A stretch of DNA of 64,000 bases from Clostridium sp. OF03-18AA (GTDB lineage: Bacteria > Bacillota > Clostridia > Lachnospirales > Lachnospiraceae): the NCBI RefSeq assembly GCF_003478035.1, contig NZ_QUEP01000011.1, positions 1 to 64,000 on the forward strand, written 5' to 3'. The notes under the pieces are model-generated. The model was not told the origin of the DNA and ran no database searches. It worked only from the letters and a program-made list of their open reading frames with translations. Numbering within the stretch: the first letter of the stretch is position 1; every line of letters begins with the position of its first letter. A program made the translations under genes and the position numbers. Of the stretch, positions 23,725-31,973 are shown piece by piece.

Positions 23725-26475
23725 ATGCAGCAGGCAGCGGAGGTCGATTTAGACCGTCTGGTAGATTATAAAACTGAATACTGCTCCGTTATCAAAAAGC
23801 ACAAGATCACAGGCGACAACCTCACAGGTCTGTGTCCGTTCCATGACGACCGTGCCAATTCATTCTCGGTAGACTTAAAGACCGGAATGTGGCACTGCTT
23901 CGCAGAGGATGAGGGCGGAAACTTCGTCACATTTTATGCAAAGCTGAATGGACTGGATACCAAGGAAGCCTATAAGCAGATACTGGAAAAGTATGGAGCA
24001 TTGAATGAGCCGCAGGAGAAACCAAAAGAGAAGAAACCAGGACTGGATCACTACACCGTGTCCCAGTATTCATTCGAGAAGCGTCTCCCAGAGGACTGGC
24101 TGAAAGAGCAATGCTGCCTGCAGACAAAGAAAAACCGAAACGGAGTCCAGTATTTATACATACCATACTTTGATGCAGAAAGAAATCTGGCACTGCACCG
24201 CAAGAGATACGGCGGAAAGCAGTTCCGGTGGGAATATGGAAAGACAGACAGGCTGTGTATGTATGGATTATGGCAGATAGAAGCCATAAGGAATATCGGA
24301 TATGCAGTACTGGTCGAGGGCGAGAGCGATTCCCAGTCCATGTGGTACATGGGAATCAGCACACTCGGAATACCGGGAGCGTCCATGATGCGGGCAGACT
24401 GGGCAGGAGTCCTGCAGGATTTGAAACTTTACATCCATGTAGAGCCGGACAAAGGCGGGGAAGCATTCCTCGCAAAAGTCACAAGGGCACTTCGGGAAGG
24501 AAAGTTCGTAGGAGAAGTATACAAATGGAGCTGTCGGACACTCGGATGTAAGGACCCATCGGAAGTTTATATGAAGTATGGCAAAGAGGAAGCGGCCGAG
24601 AAGATTCGAAAAGCAATCAGCAACGCAGAGCAGATAGACATCGAGGAAGATAACATCCCGGAAGCGGTCGAGGGAGCACCTGTGAACTTAAGACAGCCGG
24701 AAGGTTGGATTTATTCAGAAAAGGGAATCAGTGTGATCGATGAAAAGAAGTATGCACCAGTCATGGTATGCAGAACCCCGATCATTATCACGCAGCGACT
24801 GCGGAGTATGGAAACAGGAGAGGAAAAGATAGAGGTAGCATTCAAAAGGGATGGGCAGTGGCACAAGGCAATCTACCCACGAAGTACCATCTTTACATCC
24901 AGGGCCATCACAGCACTGGCAGACTTAGGATGCACCGTCACATCGGAGAATGCAAAGCACATCGTAAAATTCTTGGCAGCACTGGAAGCCGAGAACATAG
25001 ACATCATAAAGAAAGCAGACTCCACAAGTACATTCGGATGGCAATCCGGAAAGCGGTTCGTGCCGGGGCATGACAAGGATATCGTTCTGGACATTGACCC
25101 ATCGCAGAGGGGCATGGCAGCGGCATACTGCCAGAACGGAACAATGGCGGACTGGCTCAAAATGATAAAGCCACACCGAAGCAGAGACAAGTTCCGGTTC
25201 ATATTGGCGGCCAGTTTCACAGCACCGCTCCTGCGGATCATAAAGCAGCGAATATTCTTCGTGTACAACTGGGGCGGTTCAAAAGGCGGAAAGACCGCAG
25301 CACTTAAGGCAGCACTCTCCGTATGGGGCGACCCGGAAAGACTGATGGTAAATTTTAATGCAACGCAGGTAGGCTTGGAGAGAACCGCATCCTTTTACTG
25401 CGACCTTCCGCTCGGAATTGATGAGCGACAGTTGGCAGGAAATAACCAGAACTCACTGGAGAAAATCGTGTACATGATCGCTAGTGGTACAGGAAAGATA
25501 CGAGGTGCAAAGAGCGGTGGCATCCAGGCAACACAGACATGGAGAACCGTGGCACTGGCAACCGGAGAAGAACCATTATCAACAGAAACGTCGCAGACAG
25601 GTGTAAGCACCCGTGTGCTTGAAATATACGGCGGACCATTTGACGATGAGAGGGAAGCCTCCATCATGCATCAGCAGTCTGGAATGAACTGCGGATGGGC
25701 AGGGCCGGCTTACATCGGAATGCTCCTGCACACAGACGAAAAAAGCATCACGGAGAAATACGATGAAATGATGCAGTATGTATACCAGATCAGCAAAGGA
25801 AAGAGCGGATCACACATAGCAGGCATCGCAGCGGTGGCACTGGCAGACGCAATCATCGACACATGGGTATTTAATAACGGAGAATGGCTGAAACGGTACG
25901 AAAATGGAGAATTTGATACGGAATCAGCCAAAACAAACACGGAAAACCTGCAAATCGACCCGGAATCATGGGAAAGAGCCAAAGAGATGGCAAGGAACAT
26001 CCTGCAGGAGCAGATGAACGCAGACACCGGAGATGTAAACGAGAATGCCACGCAGTACATCGTGGACTGGATACTGTCAAACAAGGACAGCTTCGGGGAG
26101 AAAGCCTTCGGAACGTGCCTTGGCATGATCCAGAACAAGAACGCATACATCTTCCCATCCATGCTGACGCAGGCACTCACGAAAGCAGGGTACTCATCCA
26201 GAAAGACACTGAAATACCTCGCAGATAAGGGTCTGATCGGAGTATCAGTCCTTAAGGATGGCAGCACCAAGAACTCCGTAACAAAATGGTTTAACAACCG
26301 AAACTGTCGCTTCGTGGAATTCCACCTGAGCGACCTCGCAGAGGAAAAGGACCCGTTACTGGAGGAGGAAGAAATCGCAGAGCAGATGAAACCGCAGCAG
26401 ATGAGCCTGCCGGGAACAAATGACGGATGGCAGACCATACCCGATGAGGAAGCAGATAAGCTGCCGTTCAATTAG
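23725..26475 (+). CDS. Phage primase-helicase (CHC2 zinc finger, DUF927 ATPase)
   Basis: This 916-residue replication protein has an N-terminal CHC2-type primase zinc finger (GLCPFHDDR, then MWHCFAEDEGGNF), a TOPRIM-like region with VLVEGESDSQSMW, and from about residue 340 a DUF927 helicase domain. The Walker A motif GGSKGGKT is at residues 517-524. The fourth zinc ligand is not a cysteine (CFAE where the family usually has CFGC). The tail ends EEADKLPFN, like an SSB tip. It would prime and unwind phage DNA; a candidate origin follows directly. Confidence 0.88.
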   Translation: MQQAAEVDLDRLVDYKTEYCSVIKKHKITGDNLTGLCPFHDDRANSFSVDLKTGMWHCFAEDEGGNFVTFYAKLNGLDTKEAYKQILEKYGALNEPQEKPKEKKPGLDHYTVSQYSFEKRLPEDWLKEQCCLQTKKNRNGVQYLYIPYFDAERNLALHRKRYGGKQFRWEYGKTDRLCMYGLWQIEAIRNIGYAVLVEGESDSQSMWYMGISTLGIPGASMMRADWAGVLQDLKLYIHVEPDKGGEAFLAKVTRALREGKFVGEVYKWSCRTLGCKDPSEVYMKYGKEEAAEKIRKAISNAEQIDIEEDNIPEAVEGAPVNLRQPEGWIYSEKGISVIDEKKYAPVMVCRTPIIITQRLRSMETGEEKIEVAFKRDGQWHKAIYPRSTIFTSRAITALADLGCTVTSENAKHIVKFLAALEAENIDIIKKADSTSTFGWQSGKRFVPGHDKDIVLDIDPSQRGMAAAYCQNGTMADWLKMIKPHRSRDKFRFILAASFTAPLLRIIKQRIFFVYNWGGSKGGKTAALKAALSVWGDPERLMVNFNATQVGLERTASFYCDLPLGIDERQLAGNNQNSLEKIVYMIASGTGKIRGAKSGGIQATQTWRTVALATGEEPLSTETSQTGVSTRVLEIYGGPFDDEREASIMHQQSGMNCGWAGPAYIGMLLHTDEKSITEKYDEMMQYVYQISKGKSGSHIAGIAAVALADAIIDTWVFNNGEWLKRYENGEFDTESAKTNTENLQIDPESWERAKEMARNILQEQMNADTGDVNENATQYIVDWILSNKDSFGEKAFGTCLGMIQNKNAYIFPSMLTQALTKAGYSSRKTLKYLADKGLIGVSVLKDGSTKNSVTKWFNNRNCRFVEFHLSDLAEEKDPLLEEEEIAEQMKPQQMSLPGTNDGWQTIPDEEADKLPFN

Positions 26476-26893
26476 TCACAGAATTTGCGATTTAGTCACA
26501 AAAACCATGGAGCAGAAAAAATTGTGTGACTGGAAATTATGTGACCAAAATCGCTAAAAAGTTATAAAAAACCTTAAAAAACCGCACACCTAAAATTAGG
26601 TGTTTAGTTAGGTGTTCGGTTAGGTGTTTAGTAAAAAACCCAGTAAAATCAAGGCTTTTAATAACATCTAAACACCTAAAACACCTAAATCACTATTTTT
26701 ATTGTATTTACGGAAAATTGTGTGACTGCATGAAGGGTTAGTCACAGAAATCACTAAAAAAACATGGTGTATATCAAAAATTAGGTGTTAGGTGTTTAGT
26801 ACCCCCGACAAAGCCAGTAAAATCAAGGGTTTCACAGTGAACACCTAAATGAACACTTAGGTGTGCGGTGGAAAAATCGGGGCATTAGGTGTT
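26472..26893. other. Candidate phage replication origin (two iteron families)
   Basis: Within 420 A+T-rich bases after the primase-helicase there are nine exact copies of TTAGGTGTT (both strands) plus two one-base variants at 26585 and 26857. The first three are spaced exactly 12 bp (26596, 26608, 26620) and others pair up as head-to-head sites. A second motif, TTAGTCACA or its complement TGTGACT, recurs six times from 26472 to about 26746. No gene is present. Clustered direct repeats next to a primase-helicase are typical of theta-type phage origins. Confidence 0.7.
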
Positions 26894-26916
26894 CGGAGAA
26901 AGAAAGGGTGGTGCGA

Positions 26917-27540
26917 ATGGACAACGAGAGCAATCCAAACGATGAAGAAAAACTGAAATCGTTACTGGAGACACTGAGGAAGAATGATGAAAAAGTGCCA
27001 AAGGAACTCCTTCGGACAAAGTACAAAAAGCCGTACCGGGAACTAAAGGATAGCATCAAGGAAGTAGCTGACCAGATATCCGGCAACAGACTCCGAGAGG
27101 GAATCGTCATAAAGACGGATGAAGCCGGACAGGTTCTCATTAAGCAGATCCAAACAACGCTCGATGAGAAAAGGAATGCAGGAACAGGAAAAGAACTCGG
27201 CAGGGCACTCTACAAAGAATACAGTCTGGAAAAGTTCCTGCAGATTGTGGAAGAAATCAGAACCGCAATCTGGAATCTGTGGATACCTTACTGGCAGGAA
27301 CACTGCTGCTTATATGCAGCACCGGAATGCTTCGAGGAAAACGGACCGCCACCGAAGATTTACAACGATTTGACAAAAGAGTTCCTTGTAGACCAGGAAC
27401 AGAACATCTGGGAGAAGAAACCAGAGTGGGAAACAGAAAGCAGAATGATCATCACAGCCGGAGCGTGCCACATTCTGGCTGAGGGATTAAAGAATAAGGA
27501 GGAAGCAGATGGGATGCAAAGCAGCGATACCAACAGATGA
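26917..27540 (+). CDS. Hypothetical phage protein
   Basis: This 207-residue protein is helical and charged, with a Trp-rich middle (IWNLWIPYWQEHCCLY). No family recognised. It is the first gene after the candidate origin. The ATG at 26917 follows an AAAGGGTGG ribosome site. Confidence 0.6.
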   Translation: MDNESNPNDEEKLKSLLETLRKNDEKVPKELLRTKYKKPYRELKDSIKEVADQISGNRLREGIVIKTDEAGQVLIKQIQTTLDEKRNAGTGKELGRALYKEYSLEKFLQIVEEIRTAIWNLWIPYWQEHCCLYAAPECFEENGPPPKIYNDLTKEFLVDQEQNIWEKKPEWETESRMIITAGACHILAEGLKNKEEADGMQSSDTNR

Positions 27541-27670
27541 GTACCACGGATGGGAGTGCGAAATAACAGAGGGAGCGTGTATGTTTTTACACCCAGACAG
27601 TAAAAGATGTGCCAAAGAATACGGCGAAGGACCAGATGCAGTAGAACAGGAGGAGCAAAACAATGGATAA
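27509..27670 (+). CDS. Small cysteine-rich phage protein
   Basis: This 53-residue protein begins MGCKAAIPTDEYHGWECEIT and has four cysteines in a C-x14-C-x7-C-x9-C spread, probably a zinc- or disulfide-stabilised fold. The type is common in Lachnospiraceae phage early regions, function unknown. AAGGAGG precedes the ATG. It overlaps both neighbours by a few codons. Confidence 0.65.
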   Translation: MGCKAAIPTDEYHGWECEITEGACMFLHPDSKRCAKEYGEGPDAVEQEEQNNG

Positions 27671-28367
27671 CAGACAGGCAAACATCAACAGATTTGAAGC
27701 AGAGATGACAAAGGTAACAAGAGACGGAGTGGACAAGCTGATGGCATTTATCAGAAAGAGTGATATGTACGCAGCACCTGCAAGTACCAGATTCCACCTT
27801 TCAGTGACAGGCGGACTGCTGCAGCACTCACTCAATGTACTGGATGCACTGAGGGCGAACCTCACAAAGAACGATGACGGCACATACTCATACGAGGTCG
27901 CAGGAGTTCCGGCAGCCAGAGTGACAGAGGAAAATGTGATCATCATGGCACTACTCCATGACATCTGCAAGACCTACTTCTACACAACGGAAATCAGAAA
28001 CCGTAAGGTAGGTGGCAAGTGGGAGCAGTACGAAGCATTCGCAGTGGACGACAAGATTCCATACGGTCACGGAGAAAAGTCGGTAATGATGATCGAGGAA
28101 TATATGAAGCTTCAGCCAGTAGAAAGATATGCAATCAGATGGCACATGGGATACACCGAAGCCGACACCTTATCATTTAACAATGCTATCGACAAGTATC
28201 CAATGATCTGGGCACTGCATTCCGCAGACACACAGGCAAGCCACTTCATGGAAGCCAACGAGGGAAACAAACTGGCATACGCAGACAACGGATCAGCGGA
28301 ATACGCAGATCAGCCGACCATGCAGGAAGCAGTCGCTCCGGTATTTGAGGAGGCGACACCAGTATGA
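27663..28367 (+). CDS. HD-domain phosphohydrolase
   Basis: This 234-residue HD-superfamily protein has GLLQHSLNV near residue 52 (first histidine), the HD doublet in MALLHDICKTYFY near residue 98, YGHGEKSVMMIEE, and a late ADTQA. Such enzymes hydrolyse nucleotides or cyclic nucleotides; in phages they may alter dNTP pools or cleave cyclic-nucleotide defence signals, but the substrate is not shown. The ATG lies inside the end of the preceding gene and AGGAGG is 10 bp upstream. Confidence 0.82.
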   Translation: MDNRQANINRFEAEMTKVTRDGVDKLMAFIRKSDMYAAPASTRFHLSVTGGLLQHSLNVLDALRANLTKNDDGTYSYEVAGVPAARVTEENVIIMALLHDICKTYFYTTEIRNRKVGGKWEQYEAFAVDDKIPYGHGEKSVMMIEEYMKLQPVERYAIRWHMGYTEADTLSFNNAIDKYPMIWALHSADTQASHFMEANEGNKLAYADNGSAEYADQPTMQEAVAPVFEEATPV

Positions 28368-28558
28368 GCATGATGGAGCTTTTATCCCAGATGAGGGAGA
28401 GAGCCAGGGCGAAAAAGGAAAAGAAGAAAAGCCTGCCATGGTTCTGTATCATCATTTCGGATAGATGCGTAGAACCGGATAAGCCTTGCACCGAGTGCAG
28501 GGTTTATCTGAAACACAAAGAAGAAATCGAAAAGGAGATGGAAAAACATGATCATTAA
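28364..28558 (+). CDS. Small phage protein with cysteine triplet
   Basis: This 64-residue protein has a lysine-rich helix, then DRCVEPDKPCTECRVYLKH and a second charged helix. It may bind a metal. It overlaps the genes on both sides by a few bases, so it belongs to the same coupled operon. Confidence 0.6.
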   Translation: MSMMELLSQMRERARAKKEKKKSLPWFCIIISDRCVEPDKPCTECRVYLKHKEEIEKEMEKHDH

Positions 28559-28745
28559 AGTAATACCGAAACCGGAACACGGAAAAGAAGCAGCACTGAT
28601 CACTGATAAGACTGGCAAATATGTACGAGCCGTCACAATGGCAGGCGACCTCGCAGAGGAAGTCGCAAAGGGGAATATGTACTTCAATGCCATAGAGAAA
28701 GACGGAAAACTCCATATCACAGGGAGAGTGTCCGCCAGATTTTAA
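28548..28745 (+). CDS. Small hypothetical phage protein
   Basis: 65 residues, probably a small beta-rich domain. No family recognised. AAGGAGATGG lies before the ATG, within the preceding gene. Confidence 0.6.
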   Translation: MIIKVIPKPEHGKEAALITDKTGKYVRAVTMAGDLAEEVAKGNMYFNAIEKDGKLHITGRVSARF

Positions 28746-28756
28746 GGAGGCAGACG

Positions 28757-29242
28757 ATGACAGCAAAGAACGCAGAAGGGTATCCAGACCCGACAGCCGA
28801 GGATGCAATCCGTCATGTTATGCGGGGCGGAAAACTGGATTATACCTCCTTCAGATCATACGAGGAACTGCAGGATTATACCATCGAGCATAACAAGAAC
28901 ATACATACCAGGGAAGCGGCCGATAAATTCATCCGGGAAAAGATGCCAAAGGAAAGTTACTTCCAGAAGAAAATCCTTGACTGGATAAAGGATAACGCAC
29001 CAAATGCCATCGCATGGAAAGAAGCAGCCGGCCCGTACTCCAGACAGGGAATCCCGGACATTACCTGCATCATCAATGGCAGGTATTACGGATTTGAGGT
29101 CAAGCGGCCATTCATTGGGGTACTAAGCAAAATACAGGAGCAGACCATAAAGCAGATCCGCAGGGCAGGCGGAAGGGCAGAAGTCGTCACTTCGGAAAAG
29201 GAAGTGGCAGAAATCCTGCTGCCGGAACTGACACAGAAATAG
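28757..29242 (+). CDS. VRR-NUC domain nuclease
   Basis: This 161-residue protein's second half is a VRR-NUC nuclease of the PD-(D/E)XK fold: ESYFQKKILDWIKDN, WKEAAGPYSRQGIPDITCII with the catalytic aspartate, and YYGFEVKRP with the E-x-K pair, ending in a helix with QIRRAGGRAEVV. Family members are structure-specific endonucleases, often acting on branched DNA. The N-terminal 60 residues are not recognised. AAGGAGG lies 9 bp before the ATG. Confidence 0.85.
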   Translation: MTAKNAEGYPDPTAEDAIRHVMRGGKLDYTSFRSYEELQDYTIEHNKNIHTREAADKFIREKMPKESYFQKKILDWIKDNAPNAIAWKEAAGPYSRQGIPDITCIINGRYYGFEVKRPFIGVLSKIQEQTIKQIRRAGGRAEVVTSEKEVAEILLPELTQK

Positions 29243-29258
29243 CAAGGGAGCAAGAGAA

Positions 29259-29483
29259 ATGAGAGTAACAATCGAACCGAGAAAAGCAACTGACCGTGGT
29301 GGATATTACTGCATGCCACTGAAGGTAAATGTACCGACAGGACACAAGGACTGGAAGCTGACCAAGTGCCCGGAGTGCGGTGCGCAGTGTTGGGAACTGC
29401 CACTGGCAGAAGTAGCCAAGGCGCAGGGAGCAAAAGGACTCTGCACCATGTGCGCTTTAAAGAAGGGAGTGAGCGGAAGATGA
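29259..29483 (+). CDS. Small zinc-ribbon phage protein
   Basis: This 74-residue protein has CPECGAQCW and a later LCTMCAL pair, a likely four-cysteine zinc site. Function unknown. Its stop overlaps the next start (ATGA). Confidence 0.6.
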   Translation: MRVTIEPRKATDRGGYYCMPLKVNVPTGHKDWKLTKCPECGAQCWELPLAEVAKAQGAKGLCTMCALKKGVSGR

Positions 29484-29629
29484 GAGTAAAAATAAAGCCA
29501 GTCAATGATATGGCGGTGTCTGACGAACACCTCAACATCATAATCCTCAAAAAGCCAAAGCGCAGATATAGACAGATTATCAAGGCATATTACAGAAGAA
29601 TGCAGAAGAAGGAAGTGAAAGAATCGTGA
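29480..29629 (+). CDS. Small basic phage protein
   Basis: 49 residues, very basic in the second half (KKPKRRYRQIIKAYYRRMQK), suggesting nucleic-acid contact. The ATG overlaps the stop before it, and the stop overlaps the next GTG start. Confidence 0.55.
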   Translation: MRVKIKPVNDMAVSDEHLNIIILKKPKRRYRQIIKAYYRRMQKKEVKES

Positions 29630-30057
29630 AAGCAATAACAGTATGGCAACCATGGGCAACGCTATTGGCGACTGGGCAGAAACATAACGAAACACGGTCA
29701 TGGAAAACAAGCTATCGTGGAGAAATCCTCATCCACGCAGCCAAAACAGACCACAGTGGAATCCTGCTACATATCCCGATGGAAGAATTGAAGCACTTCC
29801 AGGACGCAGGTGTAGTAAATAAGCTACCGACAGGAGCAATCATCGGGAAAGCAAATCTCGTGGATTGTTTCCAGATCGATGAAGCCTATCGGAGAAAACT
29901 GCAAAGAGAGAATCCGGCAGAGTTAGCATTCGGAGATTATACCATCGGCAGATACGCATGGGTAATGGCAGATGCAATATTATTCAACAAGCCAATTCCG
30001 GCAAGGGGCAAGCAGGGATTGTGGAACTGGGAAGGAGATGTACAGGATGAACGATGA
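29626..30057 (+). CDS. ASCH-domain protein
   Basis: This 143-residue protein is of the ASCH fold (related to PUA RNA-binding domains). It starts MKAITVWQPWATLLATGQK and has NETRSWKTSYRGEILIHAAK, GAIIGKANLVDC and a last block with KQGLWNWEGD, all family marks. ASCH proteins bind RNA or act as N4-acetylcytidine amidohydrolases; the phage role is unknown. GTG start with a GAAGTGA site. Confidence 0.85.
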   Translation: MKAITVWQPWATLLATGQKHNETRSWKTSYRGEILIHAAKTDHSGILLHIPMEELKHFQDAGVVNKLPTGAIIGKANLVDCFQIDEAYRRKLQRENPAELAFGDYTIGRYAWVMADAILFNKPIPARGKQGLWNWEGDVQDER

Positions 30058-30217
30058 TGAAAAGTGTTGCTGCGGAAACTGCCTGCACCACAGACCATCA
30101 TGGGAAACAGGACATCTGAGCGGATGGCACTGCGATAACTTCATGGCAGACGCATACGGATGTGATACAGAGTACGATGATGGAGAAGAATGTCCAGATT
30201 TTGAAAGCAAGAGGTAG
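30047..30217 (+). CDS. Cysteine-rich small phage protein
   Basis: 56 residues with CCCGNCLHHRPSWETGHLSG and later HCDNF, a pattern of a small zinc-binding knuckle. The ATG at 30047 follows AAGGAGATG and overlaps the ASCH gene end. Confidence 0.6.
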   Translation: MNDDEKCCCGNCLHHRPSWETGHLSGWHCDNFMADAYGCDTEYDDGEECPDFESKR

Positions 30218-30224
30218 GTAAACC

Positions 30225-30440
30225 ATGTGGAAGATTTTTATAGAATACGATGATAAAAGCAAATTGACGATAACCGGAAAGCACAAGGATATCCCAGTAG
30301 AACTGGCAAACAAATACTACAGAGAATATGTGAAAAGCAGCGTATGTAATGCCACATATCAGCAGTATCCAAAGAAAGACCATGAATCTATGTCATTGGC
30401 AACGAAGATAATGGAACTTCAAAATGGAGTGCAACGATGA
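30225..30440 (+). CDS. Small hypothetical phage protein
   Basis: 71 residues, an alpha/beta start (MWKIFIEYDD) followed by helices. No family recognised. The stop overlaps the next start (ATGA). Confidence 0.55.
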   Translation: MWKIFIEYDDKSKLTITGKHKDIPVELANKYYREYVKSSVCNATYQQYPKKDHESMSLATKIMELQNGVQR

Positions 30441-30613
30441 ATGACGAATTTGAAAGTTGTGTAATGATTTGCCAGAACTGCGGACACGAAACAGCGATTG
30501 ATCCAAATAGAACAATAGGAGCAATAATACCTTTGGAATTTTGTCCGTGGTGTGGAAAAGAAATAAAGGAGGCAGAGGATGAGACTGAAAAAGAAAATCA
30601 GCAGGCAGAGTAA
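30437..30613 (+). CDS. Small zinc-ribbon phage protein
   Basis: 58 residues with CQNCG and CPWCG pairs spaced about 25 residues apart, a rubredoxin-like zinc ribbon, then an acidic tail. It overlaps both neighbours. Confidence 0.6.
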   Translation: MNDEFESCVMICQNCGHETAIDPNRTIGAIIPLEFCPWCGKEIKEAEDETEKENQQAE

Positions 30614-30902
30614 GATATTCAAAAAGGCGATCAATGCAAAGTGGGCATTCTACTGGGCAAAGTTCATGACAGAAGCAGCGGCCATCTGTAGGAAGTATGA
30701 GCATGAGGTAATCGAAGGCAAGGGAACGGATCATGAATATACACACCTCTCATGCGATGGCTGCCCATTCAATGTAGAGAAGTTCGGAGAGCATAAGATA
30801 TGCGGGTGCATATTAAGCGGACCGGACGACTGGGATGAGCCAAAGGTAATCGGTCATATCGTTCGCACAATAATCCATGAAATGGCAGGTGGTAAGAAAT
30901 GA
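30579..30902 (+). CDS. Hypothetical phage protein with Cys motif
   Basis: 107 residues with a basic N-terminus (MRLKKKISRQSKIFKKAI) and a CDGCPF...CGC cluster near residues 59-77. AAAGGAGGCAG lies before the ATG. Function unknown. Confidence 0.6.
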   Translation: MRLKKKISRQSKIFKKAINAKWAFYWAKFMTEAAAICRKYEHEVIEGKGTDHEYTHLSCDGCPFNVEKFGEHKICGCILSGPDDWDEPKVIGHIVRTIIHEMAGGKK

Positions 30903-31123
30903 GCGAGAACGAAATCCGTGAGTACGCACTCATGAAAGCGACATTTAAGTGGTTGCTGATTGGTATGTTATGGCAGGGATTGGAATTGTGGTTCTACGGA
31001 ACAACCAGACCGAGCAACGAGGATACAATCATCGGATTTTTACTCTGGTATTACATCGTGAGATGTGAATGCATGAAAAGGGGAGTCTGGTGGAAAAGAG
31101 GTGGAGACAATGGCAAAAGGTAA
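30899..31123 (+). CDS. Small membrane-associated phage protein
   Basis: 74 residues with two hydrophobic, Trp-rich segments (FKWLLIGMLWQGLELWFYG and a later IGFLLWYYIV), probably a small membrane protein. It overlaps the previous stop. Confidence 0.5.
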   Translation: MSENEIREYALMKATFKWLLIGMLWQGLELWFYGTTRPSNEDTIIGFLLWYYIVRCECMKRGVWWKRGGDNGKR

Positions 31124-31352
31124 ACCAAAGCGTAAGCCATTCGGGATGAATTCCAGTCTGGCGGATGCAACGCAGGTAATGAGACAGCTTCCGGTGTCGG
31201 CAATGCTCTCGTCCATTGAAATGCAGATCAACATCCTGCAGGAGCGTGGAGTAGAGATACGAGACTGGGAGAACAAAGACCGGGTACTTAAACAGGTAAG
31301 GATACTCGGTGGAAAAGCATACTTCCTTGCGGAGGACAAACCCAGGGATTAG
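31110..31352 (+). CDS. Hypothetical phage protein
   Basis: 80 residues with a basic start (MAKGKPKRKPFG) and helical remainder. ATG 31110 is chosen over an in-frame GTG nine bases earlier because AGAGGTG is at the right distance. It precedes the late regulator. Confidence 0.55.
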   Translation: MAKGKPKRKPFGMNSSLADATQVMRQLPVSAMLSSIEMQINILQERGVEIRDWENKDRVLKQVRILGGKAYFLAEDKPRD

Positions 31353-31366
31353 AAAGAAGGAAAACT

Positions 31367-31879
31367 ATGACACCAGACAGCATGGCAAATGGGGTAGAAG
31401 AACAAAAACTGCTTCTCAAACAGTACCTCGGACAATATTATTATGCCAAGATGAAAAAGAAGCAGTTGGAAGCCAGACTTCGTACTTTCAGAGAAAATAT
31501 GCTCGGCACAAAGGGGATGCAATACTCCCCAGTGCCACGCAGCCAGACCAACAGCGTAGGAGACGGACCGGCAACGCAGGTCATCCGTGCGATGGAGATC
31601 GAGGACAGAATCGAATCACAGAAAGCAGAGATGGCAAAGACCATGCTGAATGTGATGAAGATCATGGATTTTTTACCAACGGATTCCACGGAACGAAGCA
31701 TACTGGAATACAGACACATTGACTGTTTGAGTTGGAAGCAGGTGTGCAAGGAAGCAAACATGACAAGGACTCCTTGCAACAAATACTACAACGCAGGAAT
31801 TGACAAGCTGCTTACATACAAAAAAGTACAGTCAATTTTACAGGAATTCGCCTCCTCCCAAGAACCCTCAAAGCCTTGA
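31367..31879 (+). CDS. ArpU/sigma-70-like late transcription regulator
   Basis: This 170-residue protein has two long helices and a C-terminal region with ERSILEYRHIDCLSWKQVCK then NMTRTPCNKYYNAG, laid out like sigma-70 region 4 (HTH) in the ArpU/DUF1492 group. Such proteins end the early operon of many Firmicutes phages and switch on late genes. A promoter-like leader starts immediately after it (31886-31956), and the packaging genes follow. The role is inferred from fold and position. Confidence 0.65.
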   Translation: MTPDSMANGVEEQKLLLKQYLGQYYYAKMKKKQLEARLRTFRENMLGTKGMQYSPVPRSQTNSVGDGPATQVIRAMEIEDRIESQKAEMAKTMLNVMKIMDFLPTDSTERSILEYRHIDCLSWKQVCKEANMTRTPCNKYYNAGIDKLLTYKKVQSILQEFASSQEPSKP

Positions 31880-31885
31880 AATTGC

Positions 31886-31956
31886 TTGACTTCGGAGTAG
31901 GGGGGGTAGAATTGTACTGACAAAATAGCTTATTGTCAGATGATAACTTCTACCCC
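31886..31956 (+). promoter_or_regulatory. Promoter-like leader with nested hairpin
   Basis: TTGACT (31886-31891) and TAGAAT (31907-31912) are separated by a short 15-bp G-rich spacer. GGGGTAGAA (31903-31911) can pair with TTCTACCCC (31948-31956), with an inner CTGACA/TGTCAG stem. The -10 therefore lies in the 5' arm of the hairpin. It may be a site for the ArpU-like protein encoded just upstream. Confidence 0.4.
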
Positions 31957-31973
31957 TTAAAAGGAGGAGCAAT

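Noticed and set aside
26472..26893. Iteron region as a CRISPR or coding region
   Set aside because: The repeats are 9-mers in both orientations at irregular spacing, and stop codons interrupt all frames.
27663..28367. HD protein as part of an anti-phage defence island
   Set aside because: It is embedded in a co-translated early phage operon with no nuclease or cyclase partner; a phage metabolic or anti-defence role is more likely.
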